From Ramlibacter sp. (lineage in GTDB: Bacteria > Pseudomonadota > Gammaproteobacteria > Burkholderiales > Burkholderiaceae_C), in the NCBI GenBank assembly GCA_022844525.1, contig JALHLO010000013.1, forward strand, positions 1-34,973: a stretch of 34,973 nucleotides of DNA, written 5' to 3'. Both the position numbers and the translations under genes were made by a program. The notes beneath the pieces were generated by a model that saw only the letters and a list, made by a program, of their open reading frames with translations, searched no databases and was not told where the DNA came from. Positions 26,181-34,973 of the stretch are shown here, piece by piece; within the stretch, counting starts at the first letter, position 1, and every line of letters begins with the position of its first letter.

Positions 26181-27425
26181 ATGGCTGCTCCTCGCTGGTA
26201 CTTCGGATGGAACATCGTCGCGGCGGCCGCCGTGCTCACCCTGCTGTCCACCGGCATGCGGCTGAGCTTCGGCCCCTTCTTCCTGCCGATCGCGCGTGAC
26301 CTCGGTTTCAGCCGCAGCCTGCTGGCCACCATCGTCGCGGTCGGCATGATCATCTACGGCCTGGCCATGCCGGTGGCGGGCATGCTGATCGCGCGCTACG
26401 GGACGCGGCCGGTGCTGCTGGCCGGCACCGCGCTGGTGGTCGCGTCGGTCCTGTGGAGCGTGACGGCCACCGGCGCCGTTCCCTTCCTGCTCGCGTTCGG
26501 CGTGCTGCTGTCGGTGGGGCTGGCCTTCGTCAGCCCGGTGTCGCTCACGCCGGTGATCAGCCACTGGTTCACGCGCGAGCGCGGCAAGGCGCTGTTCTAC
26601 CTGTCGACCGGTTCGATGGCCGGCATGGCGCTGATGACGCCGGTGCTCACCGCGTCCATCGAAGCCTTCGGCTGGCGGCCCACGCTGGTGGGCTTCGCGG
26701 TGGTGTTCACGCTCTTCACGCTGCCGGCGGCGCTGCTGGTGATCCGCGAAGGCGCGCCCGAGCACACCGACGTGGGCGCGGAGGAATTCGCGCTTCAGCG
26801 CGCGCGCAGCGGCACGCCGCCGGCCAGCCTGAAGGCGGCGGAAGCGATGCGCACGGCGCCGTTCTGGAAGGTGGTGTTCGGCCTGTTCGCCTGCGGCTTC
26901 AGCATGAACCTGCTGGGCACGCACGGCATGCCGATGCTGATGGACCACGGCTTCGACGCGTACAGCAGCTCCATGGGCATCGGCCTGATCGGCGTGGTCG
27001 CCATCGGCGGCACGCTGGTGCTGGGGCGGGTGGCCGACCGGCTGCAGCGGCGCAACATCCTGGCCACCATCTATTTCATCCGCGGCCTGGGCTTCTTCGC
27101 GCTGGTGGCCGTGGGCACGCACTGGGAGCTGTACATCGCCGCGGCCATCGGCGGGCTGGTGTGGGCCGGCAGCATCGCGATGTCGTCGGCGATCCTGGCG
27201 GACGTCTACGGCGTGCGGCTGGTCGGCGTGCTGTACGGCATGGCCTTCGTCGGCCACCAGGTCGGCGGCATGCTCAGCTCCTGGCTGGGCGGCTGGGGCT
27301 ACGAGACCTTCCACACGCACTGGGTGGCCTTCGGCCTGGCCGGCGCGCTGCTGATCACGGGCGGCGTGGTGGCGCTGCAGCTGCCGCGCAAGGGCTTCAC
27401 GCTGATGGCGCGGGCGGCGGCATGA
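26181..27425 (+). CDS. MFS transporter (oxalate/formate antiporter-like)
   Basis: MAAPRWYFGWNIVAAAAVLTLLSTGMRLSFGPFFLPIARDLGFSRSLLATIVAVGMIIYGLAMPVAGMLIARYGTRPVLLAGT...; about 12 hydrophobic segments. Confidence 0.93.
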   Translation: MAAPRWYFGWNIVAAAAVLTLLSTGMRLSFGPFFLPIARDLGFSRSLLATIVAVGMIIYGLAMPVAGMLIARYGTRPVLLAGTALVVASVLWSVTATGAVPFLLAFGVLLSVGLAFVSPVSLTPVISHWFTRERGKALFYLSTGSMAGMALMTPVLTASIEAFGWRPTLVGFAVVFTLFTLPAALLVIREGAPEHTDVGAEEFALQRARSGTPPASLKAAEAMRTAPFWKVVFGLFACGFSMNLLGTHGMPMLMDHGFDAYSSSMGIGLIGVVAIGGTLVLGRVADRLQRRNILATIYFIRGLGFFALVAVGTHWELYIAAAIGGLVWAGSIAMSSAILADVYGVRLVGVLYGMAFVGHQVGGMLSSWLGGWGYETFHTHWVAFGLAGALLITGGVVALQLPRKGFTLMARAAA

Positions 27426-28195
27426 AGCGCGTGCTGGCCGCGTGGCTGCTGGGCGCCGTGGCCGCCGCGCAGGCGCAGGTCGTCGAAGAAGTGCCCTTCA
27501 TCACCTCGCCGGACAACGTCACGCTGGAGATGCTGCGGCTGGCGAACGTCGGCCCCGGCGACCACGTGATCGACCTGGGCTCCGGCGACGGCCGCATCGT
27601 GATCCTGGCGGCCAGGCGCTTCGGCGCCACGGGGCTGGGCGTGGAGATCGATCCGCGGCTGGTGCGCGAAAGCCAGCGGAATGCGAGCGAGGCGGGCGTG
27701 GCCAGCCGCGTGCAGTTCCGCGAGCAGGACCTGTTCCAGACCGACCTGTCGCCAGCCAGCGTGATCACGATGTACCTGCTGCCGGAGGTGAACCTGCAGC
27801 TGCGCCCATCGGTGCTGGCGCTGAAGCCCGGCACGCGCATCGTGTCGCACGACTGGGACATGGGCGACTGGAAGCCGGACGTGACCACCGTGGTGCCGGT
27901 GCCGGACAAGCAGGTGGGGCTGGACAAGTTCAGCCGGGTGCACCTGTGGGTGGTGCCGGCCAGGGTGGACGGCTTGTGGTGCGGCGCGGCCGGGCCGCTG
28001 CAGCTGGTGCAGCGCTACCAGGAGGTCGAGGTGGGCGGGCCGGCGGGCGCCGGCGCGAAGGGGCGCGTGCACGGCCAGGTGCTGCGTTTCGAGGCCGAGG
28101 TCGCGGGGGCGCGGCAGCTCGACGTGGCGGGCGACACGCTGCGGGGCGCGGGCGCGTCCCAGGTCTTCACGCGGGCGCGCGGGGCCGCCTGCTGA
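27422..28195 (+). CDS. Class I SAM-dependent methyltransferase with an N-terminal signal-peptide-like sequence
   Basis: MKRVLAAWLLGAVAAAQAQVVEEVPFITSPDNVTLEMLRLANVGPGDHVIDLGSGDGRIVILAARRFGATGLGVEIDPRLV...; motif I DLGSGDGR; ATGA overlap with the MFS gene. Confidence 0.85.
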   Translation: MKRVLAAWLLGAVAAAQAQVVEEVPFITSPDNVTLEMLRLANVGPGDHVIDLGSGDGRIVILAARRFGATGLGVEIDPRLVRESQRNASEAGVASRVQFREQDLFQTDLSPASVITMYLLPEVNLQLRPSVLALKPGTRIVSHDWDMGDWKPDVTTVVPVPDKQVGLDKFSRVHLWVVPARVDGLWCGAAGPLQLVQRYQEVEVGGPAGAGAKGRVHGQVLRFEAEVAGARQLDVAGDTLRGAGASQVFTRARGAAC

Positions 28196-28364
28196 CGCCG
28201 GGAATTAAGCGAACGCCCTAAGGGCGTCTATCGCAAGCCCTCGTTGCGAAATGGTCCAGCTGCGACAACACTTGCACCCATGGACCACGAGCATCAGCTC
28301 GGGCAAGAGTCGGAGGGGACCCCATGCTCACGCAACACGCACGGCCGCACCACCAGGGGAGCGC

Positions 28365-28760
28365 ATGATCGCCCTCCGCTTCCACCTGCACGCACCGGAC
28401 TCCGGCTTTGCCGACACGCAGCCGCTGTCGGACGCCGCGCATGCGCGCAGGAACACCCTGAAGTTCTTCCACTGCGATTGCAGCGCGGCGCCCCTGGTGC
28501 GGATCGTCCGTCCTGCCTGGATGCGCCTGCTGCCGCTGTTCCGCCTGTACCGGTGCCTGGACTGCGGCGCGCGCGTCCTGCGCGTGCGGCGGCCAACGCA
28601 AACGGTTTACGGGGCGAGGTACCTGCCGGCCCGGCCCCTGCGCGTCGCCGCGACACCGGACCGTTGCAGTGCTTCGGTGCTCCACGGTGTCTACAAGCGG
28701 ACGCTGTCAGCCGCGGCGTCGGAAGAACACCCGCAGGAAGGGCGCCGACGCCTTCGCTGA
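28365..28760 (+). CDS. Hypothetical small protein with CxC...CxxC cysteines (131 aa)
   Basis: MIALRFHLHAPDSGFADTQPLSDAAHARRNTLKFFHCDCSAAPLVRIVRPAWMRLLPLFRLYRCLDCGARVLRVRR...; GGGGAGC ribosome-binding site near the ATG. Confidence 0.45.
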   Translation: MIALRFHLHAPDSGFADTQPLSDAAHARRNTLKFFHCDCSAAPLVRIVRPAWMRLLPLFRLYRCLDCGARVLRVRRPTQTVYGARYLPARPLRVAATPDRCSASVLHGVYKRTLSAAASEEHPQEGRRRLR

Positions 28761-28951
28761 CAGGCCGGCGACGTGGCAGACGAGGACGTCCACGCGCTCC
28801 TGCCGCCCATCGCGATTTGCCGGACCCCGAGCCGCGCGGTCAAGACTCCGGGGTCCCGAACGGGCCGCATGCAACGTTGGGTTTAAGGCAACGACCTCTA
28901 GGCGACAGCTCATCAGTTCGCGAGACTGAGACCAAAGCGACGGAGAAAAGT

Positions 28952-29428
28952 ATGGATGAGTTGGGTGATCGTGCGCCGAAGAACTCCGCGCTGGCCGACT
29001 TGGGGCCGCTGCCAGACGTCGTCATCAGCGACACCGAGACGACCTGGAACATGTTCGTGGAGCTTCAAACGCGGCAGTCATCGGGTTTCGTGAAGACGCA
29101 GCCTTCGTCCCTTGGGCCGCTCCTGGAGGACCACCCGCTCAGCGGAAGGGGCCAGACGGTCGATGACGTCATGCTCGAGGCCCGCCGCCATAACCGCGTT
29201 TGCCCGCGGGAGCTGCCTTGGCAGCAACTTCACGCGATCCTGAAAGATGTGAGTCCTGACGCGCCGGCATCCTTGGTCGGTGCCGAATATCGACGCACCT
29301 CGCCACTGGCGAAGCGCCTCCGTGTTCGCGAGCAGGTGGAGTGGGCCGCCCACCGCGGGCTGCTTGGGGAGGTGTTTGCATTCTTGTCTGCGCTGCCGGA
29401 GACGGACTGGATCCACATGGGAGAGTAG
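28952..29428 (+). CDS. Hypothetical protein (158 aa), orphan
   Basis: MDELGDRAPKNSALADLGPLPDVVISDTETTWNMFVELQTRQSSGFVKTQPSSLGPLLEDHPLSGRGQTVDDVMLEARRHN...; GGAG 7-8 nt upstream; less GC-rich codons than the flanks. Confidence 0.6.
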   Translation: MDELGDRAPKNSALADLGPLPDVVISDTETTWNMFVELQTRQSSGFVKTQPSSLGPLLEDHPLSGRGQTVDDVMLEARRHNRVCPRELPWQQLHAILKDVSPDAPASLVGAEYRRTSPLAKRLRVREQVEWAAHRGLLGEVFAFLSALPETDWIHMGE

Positions 29429-29569
29429 GCGCGGCAGCACCGGGTGCGGGCAGCCAAGCGAGTTCGCAGTGTCCGATCACGAAGCGTTGGCGCACCTGGC
29501 CACCAGGACGCTCTTCATCCAGGCTGCGTTTGCTGCGCGGCCGATTCAGCCGCTGTGCGCGCCTAGGGG

Positions 29570-29643
29570 TAGGCCGTGCTGGACTTGAACCAGCGACCAA
29601 GGGATTATGAGTCCCCTGCTCTGACCAACTGAGCTAACGGCCC
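29570..29643 (-). tRNA. tRNA with CAT anticodon (probably tRNA-Ile2(k2CAU); elongator tRNA-Met not excluded)
   Basis: GGGCCGTTAGCTCAGTTGGTCAGAGCAGGGGACTCATAATCCCTTGGTCGCTGGTTCAAGTCCAGCACGGCCTA; loop CTCATAA. The T-arm block TTGGTCGCTGGTTCAAGTCCAGC matches my recollection of E. coli ileX. CCA not encoded. Confidence 0.9.
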
Positions 29644-29692
29644 GCCTGCCGGGGATTGTAGGTCGCGACCCGTCACGCGGGGATGCCGCGGT

Positions 29693-30703
29693 CTACGGCT
29701 TGTGGCTCAACGCATTGCTCACCAGCCGCGACGTGATGTCCACGATCTGGATCATGCGGTCGTAGGCCATCCGCGTCGGCCCGATCACGCCCAGCGTGCC
29801 CACCACCTGGCCGTCGACCTCGTACGGCGCGCTCACCACCGACAGTTCCTCGAAGGGCACGATCTGGCTTTCGCCGCCGATGTAGATCCGCACGCCCTCC
29901 GCCTGGCTGGACACGTCCAGCAGCCGCATCAGCTGCGTCTTCTGCTCGAACAGCTCGAAGGCATGCCGCAGGTGCGTCATGTCGCTGGCGAAGTCGCTCA
30001 CCGACAGCAGGTTGCGCTCGCCGGAGATCACCACTTCTTCCTGGTCCTGCTGCATGGCCTCGGAGCTCGCCTCCACCGCCGTCTGCATCAGCGTCACGAT
30101 CTCGCCGCGCAGCTGCTCCACCTCGCCCTTCAGGCGCTCGCGCACTTCCTCGATCGCCAGGCCGGCGTAGTTGGCGTTGAGGTAGTTGGCCGCCTCGGCC
30201 AGCTGCGACTGCGTGTAGTCGGCCGCCGTGTGCACCACGCGGTTCTGCACGTCGCCTTCGGGCGAGACGATGATCACCAGGAAGCGGCGCTCCGACAGGC
30301 GCAGGAATTCGATGTGGCGAAACACCGAGCTGCGCCGCGGCGCCACCACCACGCCGACGAACTGCGACATGTTCGACAGCATGTGCGCCGCATTGGCGAT
30401 CACCTTCTGCGGCTGGTCGGGCGGCAGCGACACCGGCGCGGCCAGGTCGGTCCTGCGCGCCGTCAGCATGGTGTCGACGAACAGGCGGTAGCCGCGGGCG
30501 GTGGGGATGCGGCCAGCCGAGGTGTGCGGGCTGGCCACCAGGCCCAGCTCCTCCAGGTCCGACATGACGTTGCGGATGGTCGCGGGCGACAGTTCGAGGC
30601 CCGACGCACGCGAAAGCGTGCGCGAGCCTACCGGCTGCCCTTCGGCGATGTAGCGCTCGATCAGGGCTTTGAGCAACACCTTGGCGCGGTCGTCGAGCTT
30701 CAT
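29693..30703 (-). CDS. hrcA: Heat-inducible transcription repressor HrcA
   Basis: [80 protein letters not shown].... Confidence 0.96.
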   Translation of the reverse strand: MKLDDRAKVLLKALIERYIAEGQPVGSRTLSRASGLELSPATIRNVMSDLEELGLVASPHTSAGRIPTARGYRLFVDTMLTARRTDLAAPVSLPPDQPQKVIANAAHMLSNMSQFVGVVVAPRRSSVFRHIEFLRLSERRFLVIIVSPEGDVQNRVVHTAADYTQSQLAEAANYLNANYAGLAIEEVRERLKGEVEQLRGEIVTLMQTAVEASSEAMQQDQEEVVISGERNLLSVSDFASDMTHLRHAFELFEQKTQLMRLLDVSSQAEGVRIYIGGESQIVPFEELSVVSAPYEVDGQVVGTLGVIGPTRMAYDRMIQIVDITSRLVSNALSHKP

Positions 30704-30805
30704 GGCACTTCCTGCGGCGATTCTAGTGATCTTGCCCTCTTGCGCCTGCCGAACGGAAGAGAAATGACCCTAGGCCGCGCCCTGGCGGCGCATTACAGTC
30801 ACGCC

Positions 30806-31435
30806 ATGACCTCGGACGCGAGCATCCGTTTCTTCGAGTCGCAGTTCCAGCGCCAGGTGCAGGCCAGCGACCTGAAGCTGAACCCCTTCGAGCAGCGGGC
30901 CCTGCCCTACCTGCGCGGGCGCGTGCTGGACTACGGCTGCGGGCTGGGCAACCTGGCCCTGGCGGCGGCCCGCCAGGGCTGCTCGGTGGTGGCGCTGGAC
31001 GCCAGCCCCACGGCCATCGCCCACCTGCGCGAGGCGGCGGGCGCGGCCAGCCTGCCGGTCGAGGCGGGCGAGGCCGACCTGCGCGCCTTCGCCATCCAGG
31101 GCGAGTTCGACTCGGTGGTGTCCATCGGCCTGCTGATGTTCTTCGACTGCCCCACCGCCTTCGCGCGGCTGCAGGAGCTGCAGGCGCACCTGCGCCCCGG
31201 CGGCGTGGCCGTCGTCAACGTGCTGGAGGAAGGCACCACCTACCTCGACATGTTCGACCCCTCGGGACACTGCCTGTTCGCCCCCGGCGAGATGGAAAGG
31301 CGCTTCGGCGGCTGGGAGATCCTGTCGGCCGCGCACGAGGACTTTCCCGCACCCGGCGGGCAAGTCAAGCGCTTTGCCACACTCATCGCGAAGAAGCCGA
31401 CGGAGACCGCGCATTCCGATGGTGCTGTGATGTAA
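30806..31435 (+). CDS. Class I SAM-dependent methyltransferase
   Basis: [78 protein letters not shown]...; motif [13 protein letters not shown]. Confidence 0.9.
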   Translation: MTSDASIRFFESQFQRQVQASDLKLNPFEQRALPYLRGRVLDYGCGLGNLALAAARQGCSVVALDASPTAIAHLREAAGAASLPVEAGEADLRAFAIQGEFDSVVSIGLLMFFDCPTAFARLQELQAHLRPGGVAVVNVLEEGTTYLDMFDPSGHCLFAPGEMERRFGGWEILSAAHEDFPAPGGQVKRFATLIAKKPTETAHSDGAVM

Positions 31436-31442
31436 TTTGCCG

Positions 31443-32339
31443 ATGAAATCGATCTTCCGGCAGGTCGCCCTGATCGGCAAGTACCACGCCTCGGTGGCGC
31501 CTGCCCTGGCCGCCTCGATGCGCGCGGCGCTGGAGGACATCGCGCAGTTCCTCGCCTCCCAGGGCTGCGAGGTGGTGGTGGAACGCGACACCGCGGCCGT
31601 CGCCGGCATGACCGGCCACGCCACGGCGGACGTCCCCACCATCGGCACCCGGTGCGACCTGGGCCTGGTGGTGGGCGGCGACGGCACCATGCTGGGCATC
31701 GGCCGCCAGCTGGCGCGCCACGGCGTGCCGCTGATCGGCATCAACCAGGGGCGCCTGGGCTTCATCACCGACATCCCGCTGGACGCCTACCGCACCGTGC
31801 TGCCGCCCATGCTGGCCGGCGAGTACGAGGAGGACCACCGCACCCTGATGCACGCGCGCGTGGTGCGCGACGGCGACACCGTGTTCGACGCACTGGCGAT
31901 GAACGACGTGGTGGTCAACCGCGGCGCCACTTCCGGCATGGTGGAACTGAAAATCGAGATCGACGGCCACTTCGTGGCCAAGCAGCGGGCCGACGGCCTG
32001 ATCGTGGCCACGCCCACCGGGTCCACGGCCTATTCGCTGTCGGCGGGGGGGCCGCTGCTGCACCCGTCCACCCCGGGCTGGGTGCTGGTGCCGATCGCGC
32101 CCCACACGCTGTCGAACCGGCCGATCGTGCTGCCCGACGCGGTGGAGATCGCCATCGAGCTGGTCTCGGGGCGCGACGCCAGCGCGAACTTCGACATGCA
32201 GTCGCTCGCGTCGCTGCTGCACGGTGACCGGATCACCGTGCGCCGCTCGCAGCACAAGGTACGATTCCTGCATCCCCGCGGCTGGACCTACTTCGACACG
32301 CTGCGCAAGAAACTGCACTGGAACGAGGGGAACGTGTGA
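31443..32339 (+). CDS. nadK: NAD kinase
   Basis: ...[37 protein letters not shown]...[51 protein letters not shown]. Confidence 0.96.
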   Translation: MKSIFRQVALIGKYHASVAPALAASMRAALEDIAQFLASQGCEVVVERDTAAVAGMTGHATADVPTIGTRCDLGLVVGGDGTMLGIGRQLARHGVPLIGINQGRLGFITDIPLDAYRTVLPPMLAGEYEEDHRTLMHARVVRDGDTVFDALAMNDVVVNRGATSGMVELKIEIDGHFVAKQRADGLIVATPTGSTAYSLSAGGPLLHPSTPGWVLVPIAPHTLSNRPIVLPDAVEIAIELVSGRDASANFDMQSLASLLHGDRITVRRSQHKVRFLHPRGWTYFDTLRKKLHWNEGNV

Positions 32340-34000
32340 GCCTGAAACGACTGGCCCTGCGCGATTTCGTGATCGTCCGCGAGCTCGAGCTGGAGCTGGC
32401 GGAGGGATTTTCCGTGCTGACCGGCGAGACGGGCGCCGGCAAGTCCATCCTGGTCGATGCGCTGCAGCTGGTGCTGGGCGCGCGCGCCGAGGCCTCGGTG
32501 GTGCGCGAAGGCGCGGCCCGCACCGAGATCAGCGCCGAATTCGATCTGCCGCCCGCGCTGGTGCCCTGGCTGCAGGAAGCCGGCTTCGACGGCGGCGACA
32601 CGCTGCTGCTGCGCCGCACCGTCGACAGCCAGGGCAAGAGCCGGGCCTGGATCAACGGCAGCGCCGCCACCGCCACCCAGCTGCGCGAGATGGGCGACCA
32701 CCTCGTCGACATCCACGGCCAGCACGCGTGGCAAAGCCTCACGCGGCCCGCCTCCGTGCGCACCCTGCTCGATGGCTATGCGGGCATCACCACCGACCGG
32801 CTGCAGCAGCTGTGGACCGGCTGGCGCGGCGCGCAGAAGATGCTGGCCGACGCCCGCACGGCGCAGGACACGCTGCAGCGCGAACGCGAGCGCCTGGCCT
32901 GGCAGATCGGCGAAGTCGACAAGCTGGGCCCCGGCGCCCACGAGTGGGACGAACTGAACGCCAACCACACGCGGCTGTCGCACGCGCAGGCGCTGATGGA
33001 CGCCGCCAACGGCGCGCAGGAACTGCTCGATGGCGAGGAAGCCAGCGCCCGCCGCGGCCTCGCGCAGGCGCTCGACGTCCTGCGCGACCAGGAACACCTG
33101 GAGCCGCAGTTCCGCGACATCGCAGAGGTGCTCGCCTCCAGCCTGGCGCAGGTGGAGGACGCCGCGCACTCCCTGCAGGGCTACCTGCGCAAGACCGACC
33201 TGGATCCGCAGCGCCTGGCGGAGCTGGACGAGCGCATGGCCTCCTGGCTGTCGCTCGCGCGCCGCTACAAGCGCCCGCCCGCGGAGCTGCCGGCGCTGCT
33301 GGCCGGCTGGAAGGACGAACTGAAGAAGCTCGATGCCGCGGCCGACCTCGCTGGCCTGGAGGCGGCGGAGAAGAAGGAACAAGAGGCCTTCCTGGCGGAA
33401 GCGCGCGTGCTGGCCAAGGCGCGCGCCAAGGCAGCGCCGCAGCTGTCCAAGGCGGTGACGCAGGCCATGCAGGGCCTGGGCATGCAGGGCGGCCGCTTCG
33501 AGGTGGCACTGGAGAAGGTCGACACGCCTTCCGCCCATGGGCTGGAAGAAGTCAGCTTCCTGGTCGCGGGGCACGCGGGCAGCACGCCGCGGCCGGTGGG
33601 CAAGGTCGCTTCCGGCGGCGAGCTGTCGCGCATCGCGCTGGCGATCGCGGTCACCACCAGCCGGCTGGGCGAAGCGCAGACGCTGATCTTCGACGAGGTC
33701 GATTCCGGCGTCGGCGGCGCGGTGGCCGAGACCGTGGGCCGGCTGATGAAGCAGCTCGGCCGCGACCGCCAGGTGCTGGCCGTCACGCACCTGCCGCAGG
33801 TGGCGGCCTGCGCGGACCATCACCTGGTCGTGGCCAAGCAGTCGCAGGCCGGCGGCGTCAGCAGCACGGTCGCGCCGGCGGAAGGCGAAAAACGCGTGGC
33901 CGAGATCGCGCGCATGCTCGGTGGCGAGCGCCTGTCCGGCACCACGCTCGCGCATGCGAAGGAAATGCTGGGCGACGCCGCGGCGGCGCCGGGAAGCTGA
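32336..34000 (+). CDS. recN: DNA repair protein RecN
   Basis: [46 protein letters not shown]...[11 protein letters not shown]...[16 protein letters not shown]...[23 protein letters not shown] start overlapping the nadK stop. Confidence 0.96.
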   Translation: MSLKRLALRDFVIVRELELELAEGFSVLTGETGAGKSILVDALQLVLGARAEASVVREGAARTEISAEFDLPPALVPWLQEAGFDGGDTLLLRRTVDSQGKSRAWINGSAATATQLREMGDHLVDIHGQHAWQSLTRPASVRTLLDGYAGITTDRLQQLWTGWRGAQKMLADARTAQDTLQRERERLAWQIGEVDKLGPGAHEWDELNANHTRLSHAQALMDAANGAQELLDGEEASARRGLAQALDVLRDQEHLEPQFRDIAEVLASSLAQVEDAAHSLQGYLRKTDLDPQRLAELDERMASWLSLARRYKRPPAELPALLAGWKDELKKLDAAADLAGLEAAEKKEQEAFLAEARVLAKARAKAAPQLSKAVTQAMQGLGMQGGRFEVALEKVDTPSAHGLEEVSFLVAGHAGSTPRPVGKVASGGELSRIALAIAVTTSRLGEAQTLIFDEVDSGVGGAVAETVGRLMKQLGRDRQVLAVTHLPQVAACADHHLVVAKQSQAGGVSSTVAPAEGEKRVAEIARMLGGERLSGTTLAHAKEMLGDAAAAPGS

Positions 34001-34010
34001 AGGCCGCGCG

Positions 34011-34877
34011 ATGTCGCTGGAACTCGTCCTCATCACCGGCATGGCCGGCTCCGGCAAGTCGGTGGCGCTGCGCGCGCTGGAGGACGCCGGCTACTTCTGC
34101 GTCGACAACCTGCCGCCCGAGCTGCTGCTGGACTTCGTCGCGCTGGAAGACCGCAACCAGCGCCGCCGCGTCGCGATCGCGATGGACGTGCGCACGGCCA
34201 ACTCGCTGCCGCAGGTGCCCGCGCACCTGCAGGAGCTGATGCGGCAGGGCCATGCGGTGCGGCCGCTGTTCCTGGACGCGGCCACCGACACGCTGGTGCG
34301 GCGCTTCTCCGAAACGCGCCGGCGCCACCCGCTGTCCGCGAGCGACCTCGACGGCGACCAGCACCGCGCCGTGGTGGAAGCCATCGAGCTCGAACGCACA
34401 CTGCTGGCCGACCTGCGCGAGCACGCGCACGTGATCGACACCAGCGTGCTGCGCGCCGCGCAGCTGCAGGAGTACGTGAAGTCCCTGCTGTCGGCGCCGC
34501 TGGCGCAGATGACGCTGGTGTTCCAGTCCTTCTCGTACAAGCGCGGGATCCCGGTGGACGCCGACTACGTGTTCGACGTGCGCATGCTGCCCAACCCGCA
34601 CTACGAGCCGGAACTGCGCGATCTCACCGGGCGGGACGAAGCCGTGGTCGCGTACCTGCAGAACAACCAGGAAGCCGAGGACATGTACGGCGACATCTGC
34701 GCCTTCCTCGACCACTGGCTGGAGCCGCTGGCGCGCAACCACCGCAGCTACGTGACGGTGGCGATCGGCTGCACCGGCGGGCAGCACCGCTCGGTCTACC
34801 TGGTGGAGCGGCTGGCGGAGGAGTTCGGGCAGCGCTGGGTGACGCTGAAGCGGCACCGGGAGATCGAGAGCTGGTGA
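34011..34877 (+). CDS. rapZ: RNase adapter protein RapZ (YvcJ-family P-loop protein)
   Basis: [39 protein letters not shown]...[37 protein letters not shown]...[20 protein letters not shown]. Confidence 0.96.
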   Translation: MSLELVLITGMAGSGKSVALRALEDAGYFCVDNLPPELLLDFVALEDRNQRRRVAIAMDVRTANSLPQVPAHLQELMRQGHAVRPLFLDAATDTLVRRFSETRRRHPLSASDLDGDQHRAVVEAIELERTLLADLREHAHVIDTSVLRAAQLQEYVKSLLSAPLAQMTLVFQSFSYKRGIPVDADYVFDVRMLPNPHYEPELRDLTGRDEAVVAYLQNNQEAEDMYGDICAFLDHWLEPLARNHRSYVTVAIGCTGGQHRSVYLVERLAEEFGQRWVTLKRHREIESW

Positions 34878-34896
34878 GCGAGGGGTGTTGGCCGCC

Positions 34897-34973
34897 TGTC
34901 GCGGTGCGGCTTCGCGCGCACCACGACCTACACGGCCACCTGTAGGTCGTGGTGCGCGCGAAGCCGCACCGCG
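34897..34973. repeat. REP-like inverted pair, GTAG feet facing inward (truncated by window end)
   Basis: TGTCGCGGTGCGGCTTCGCGCGCACCACGACCTACA cggccacc TGTAGGTCGTGGTGCGCGCGAAGCCGCACCGCG. Confidence 0.88.

Noticed and set aside
28208-28230. ACGCCCTAAGGGCGT hairpin as a terminator after the methyltransferase gene
   Set aside because: Six-bp stem is real but is followed by CTATCGC, not a T run; too weak to list as a terminator.
28860-28890. Possible integron attC site (GCAACGTTGGGTTTAAGGCAAC contains GTTRRRY-matching GTTGGGT)
   Set aside because: No matching RYYYAAC partner with complementary arms nearby, no second site after the 158-aa ORF and no integrase; the 7-nt consensus is too degenerate.
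29655-29695. Possible degenerate REP copy (GTAGGTCGCGACC...CGCGGTCTAC) between hrcA and the tRNA
   Set aside because: The conserved lower stem does not form; GTA here is better read as part of a TACAAT-like -10 for the minus-strand tRNA, and the hrcA TAG coincidence is weak.
30704-30805. CIRCE operator expected upstream of hrcA
   Set aside because: No TTAGCACTC-N9-GAGTGCTAA-like inverted repeat found in this interval.

Overview
GC-rich chromosomal window from a betaproteobacterium, probably Burkholderiales/Comamonadaceae-like (inferred from gene content and order, not searched). Most of it is ordinary housekeeping sequence: a partial molybdenum hydroxylase; a TPP riboswitch with thiO-thiS-thiG; xthA; a hemW-rdgB-rph-PP2C-Ser/Thr kinase cluster; yicC, gmk, rpoZ and spoT; greB; a CvpA-CAP fusion; topoisomerase IB; a glycogen debranching enzyme with treZ; a Bug-type binding protein; tRNA-Arg(ACG); an acyl-CoA dehydrogenase with a MaoC/FAS1-like dehydratase; an MFS transporter; a methyltransferase with a signal peptide; a small orphan-gene patch beside a CAT-anticodon tRNA; and hrcA, nadK, recN and rapZ. 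The signals not explained by ordinary annotation are: (1) a dispersed family of GTAG-footed, REP-like palindromes at convergent gene ends (about 5.3, 14.1, 18.3 and 34.9 kb), with a conserved lower stem and variable heads, which in one case supplies the stop codons of both converging genes; (2) a related-looking palindrome in frame inside thiO; (3) a 15-codon proline-rich leader ORF between the TPP riboswitch and thiO, with its own Shine-Dalgarno and a stop overlapping the thiO start (ATGA); (4) a tandem repeat made of a REP tail plus the stop region of the debranching-enzyme gene; (5) the orphan-gene patch at 28.2-29.5 kb. I saw no CRISPR array, transposase, phage or defence locus.
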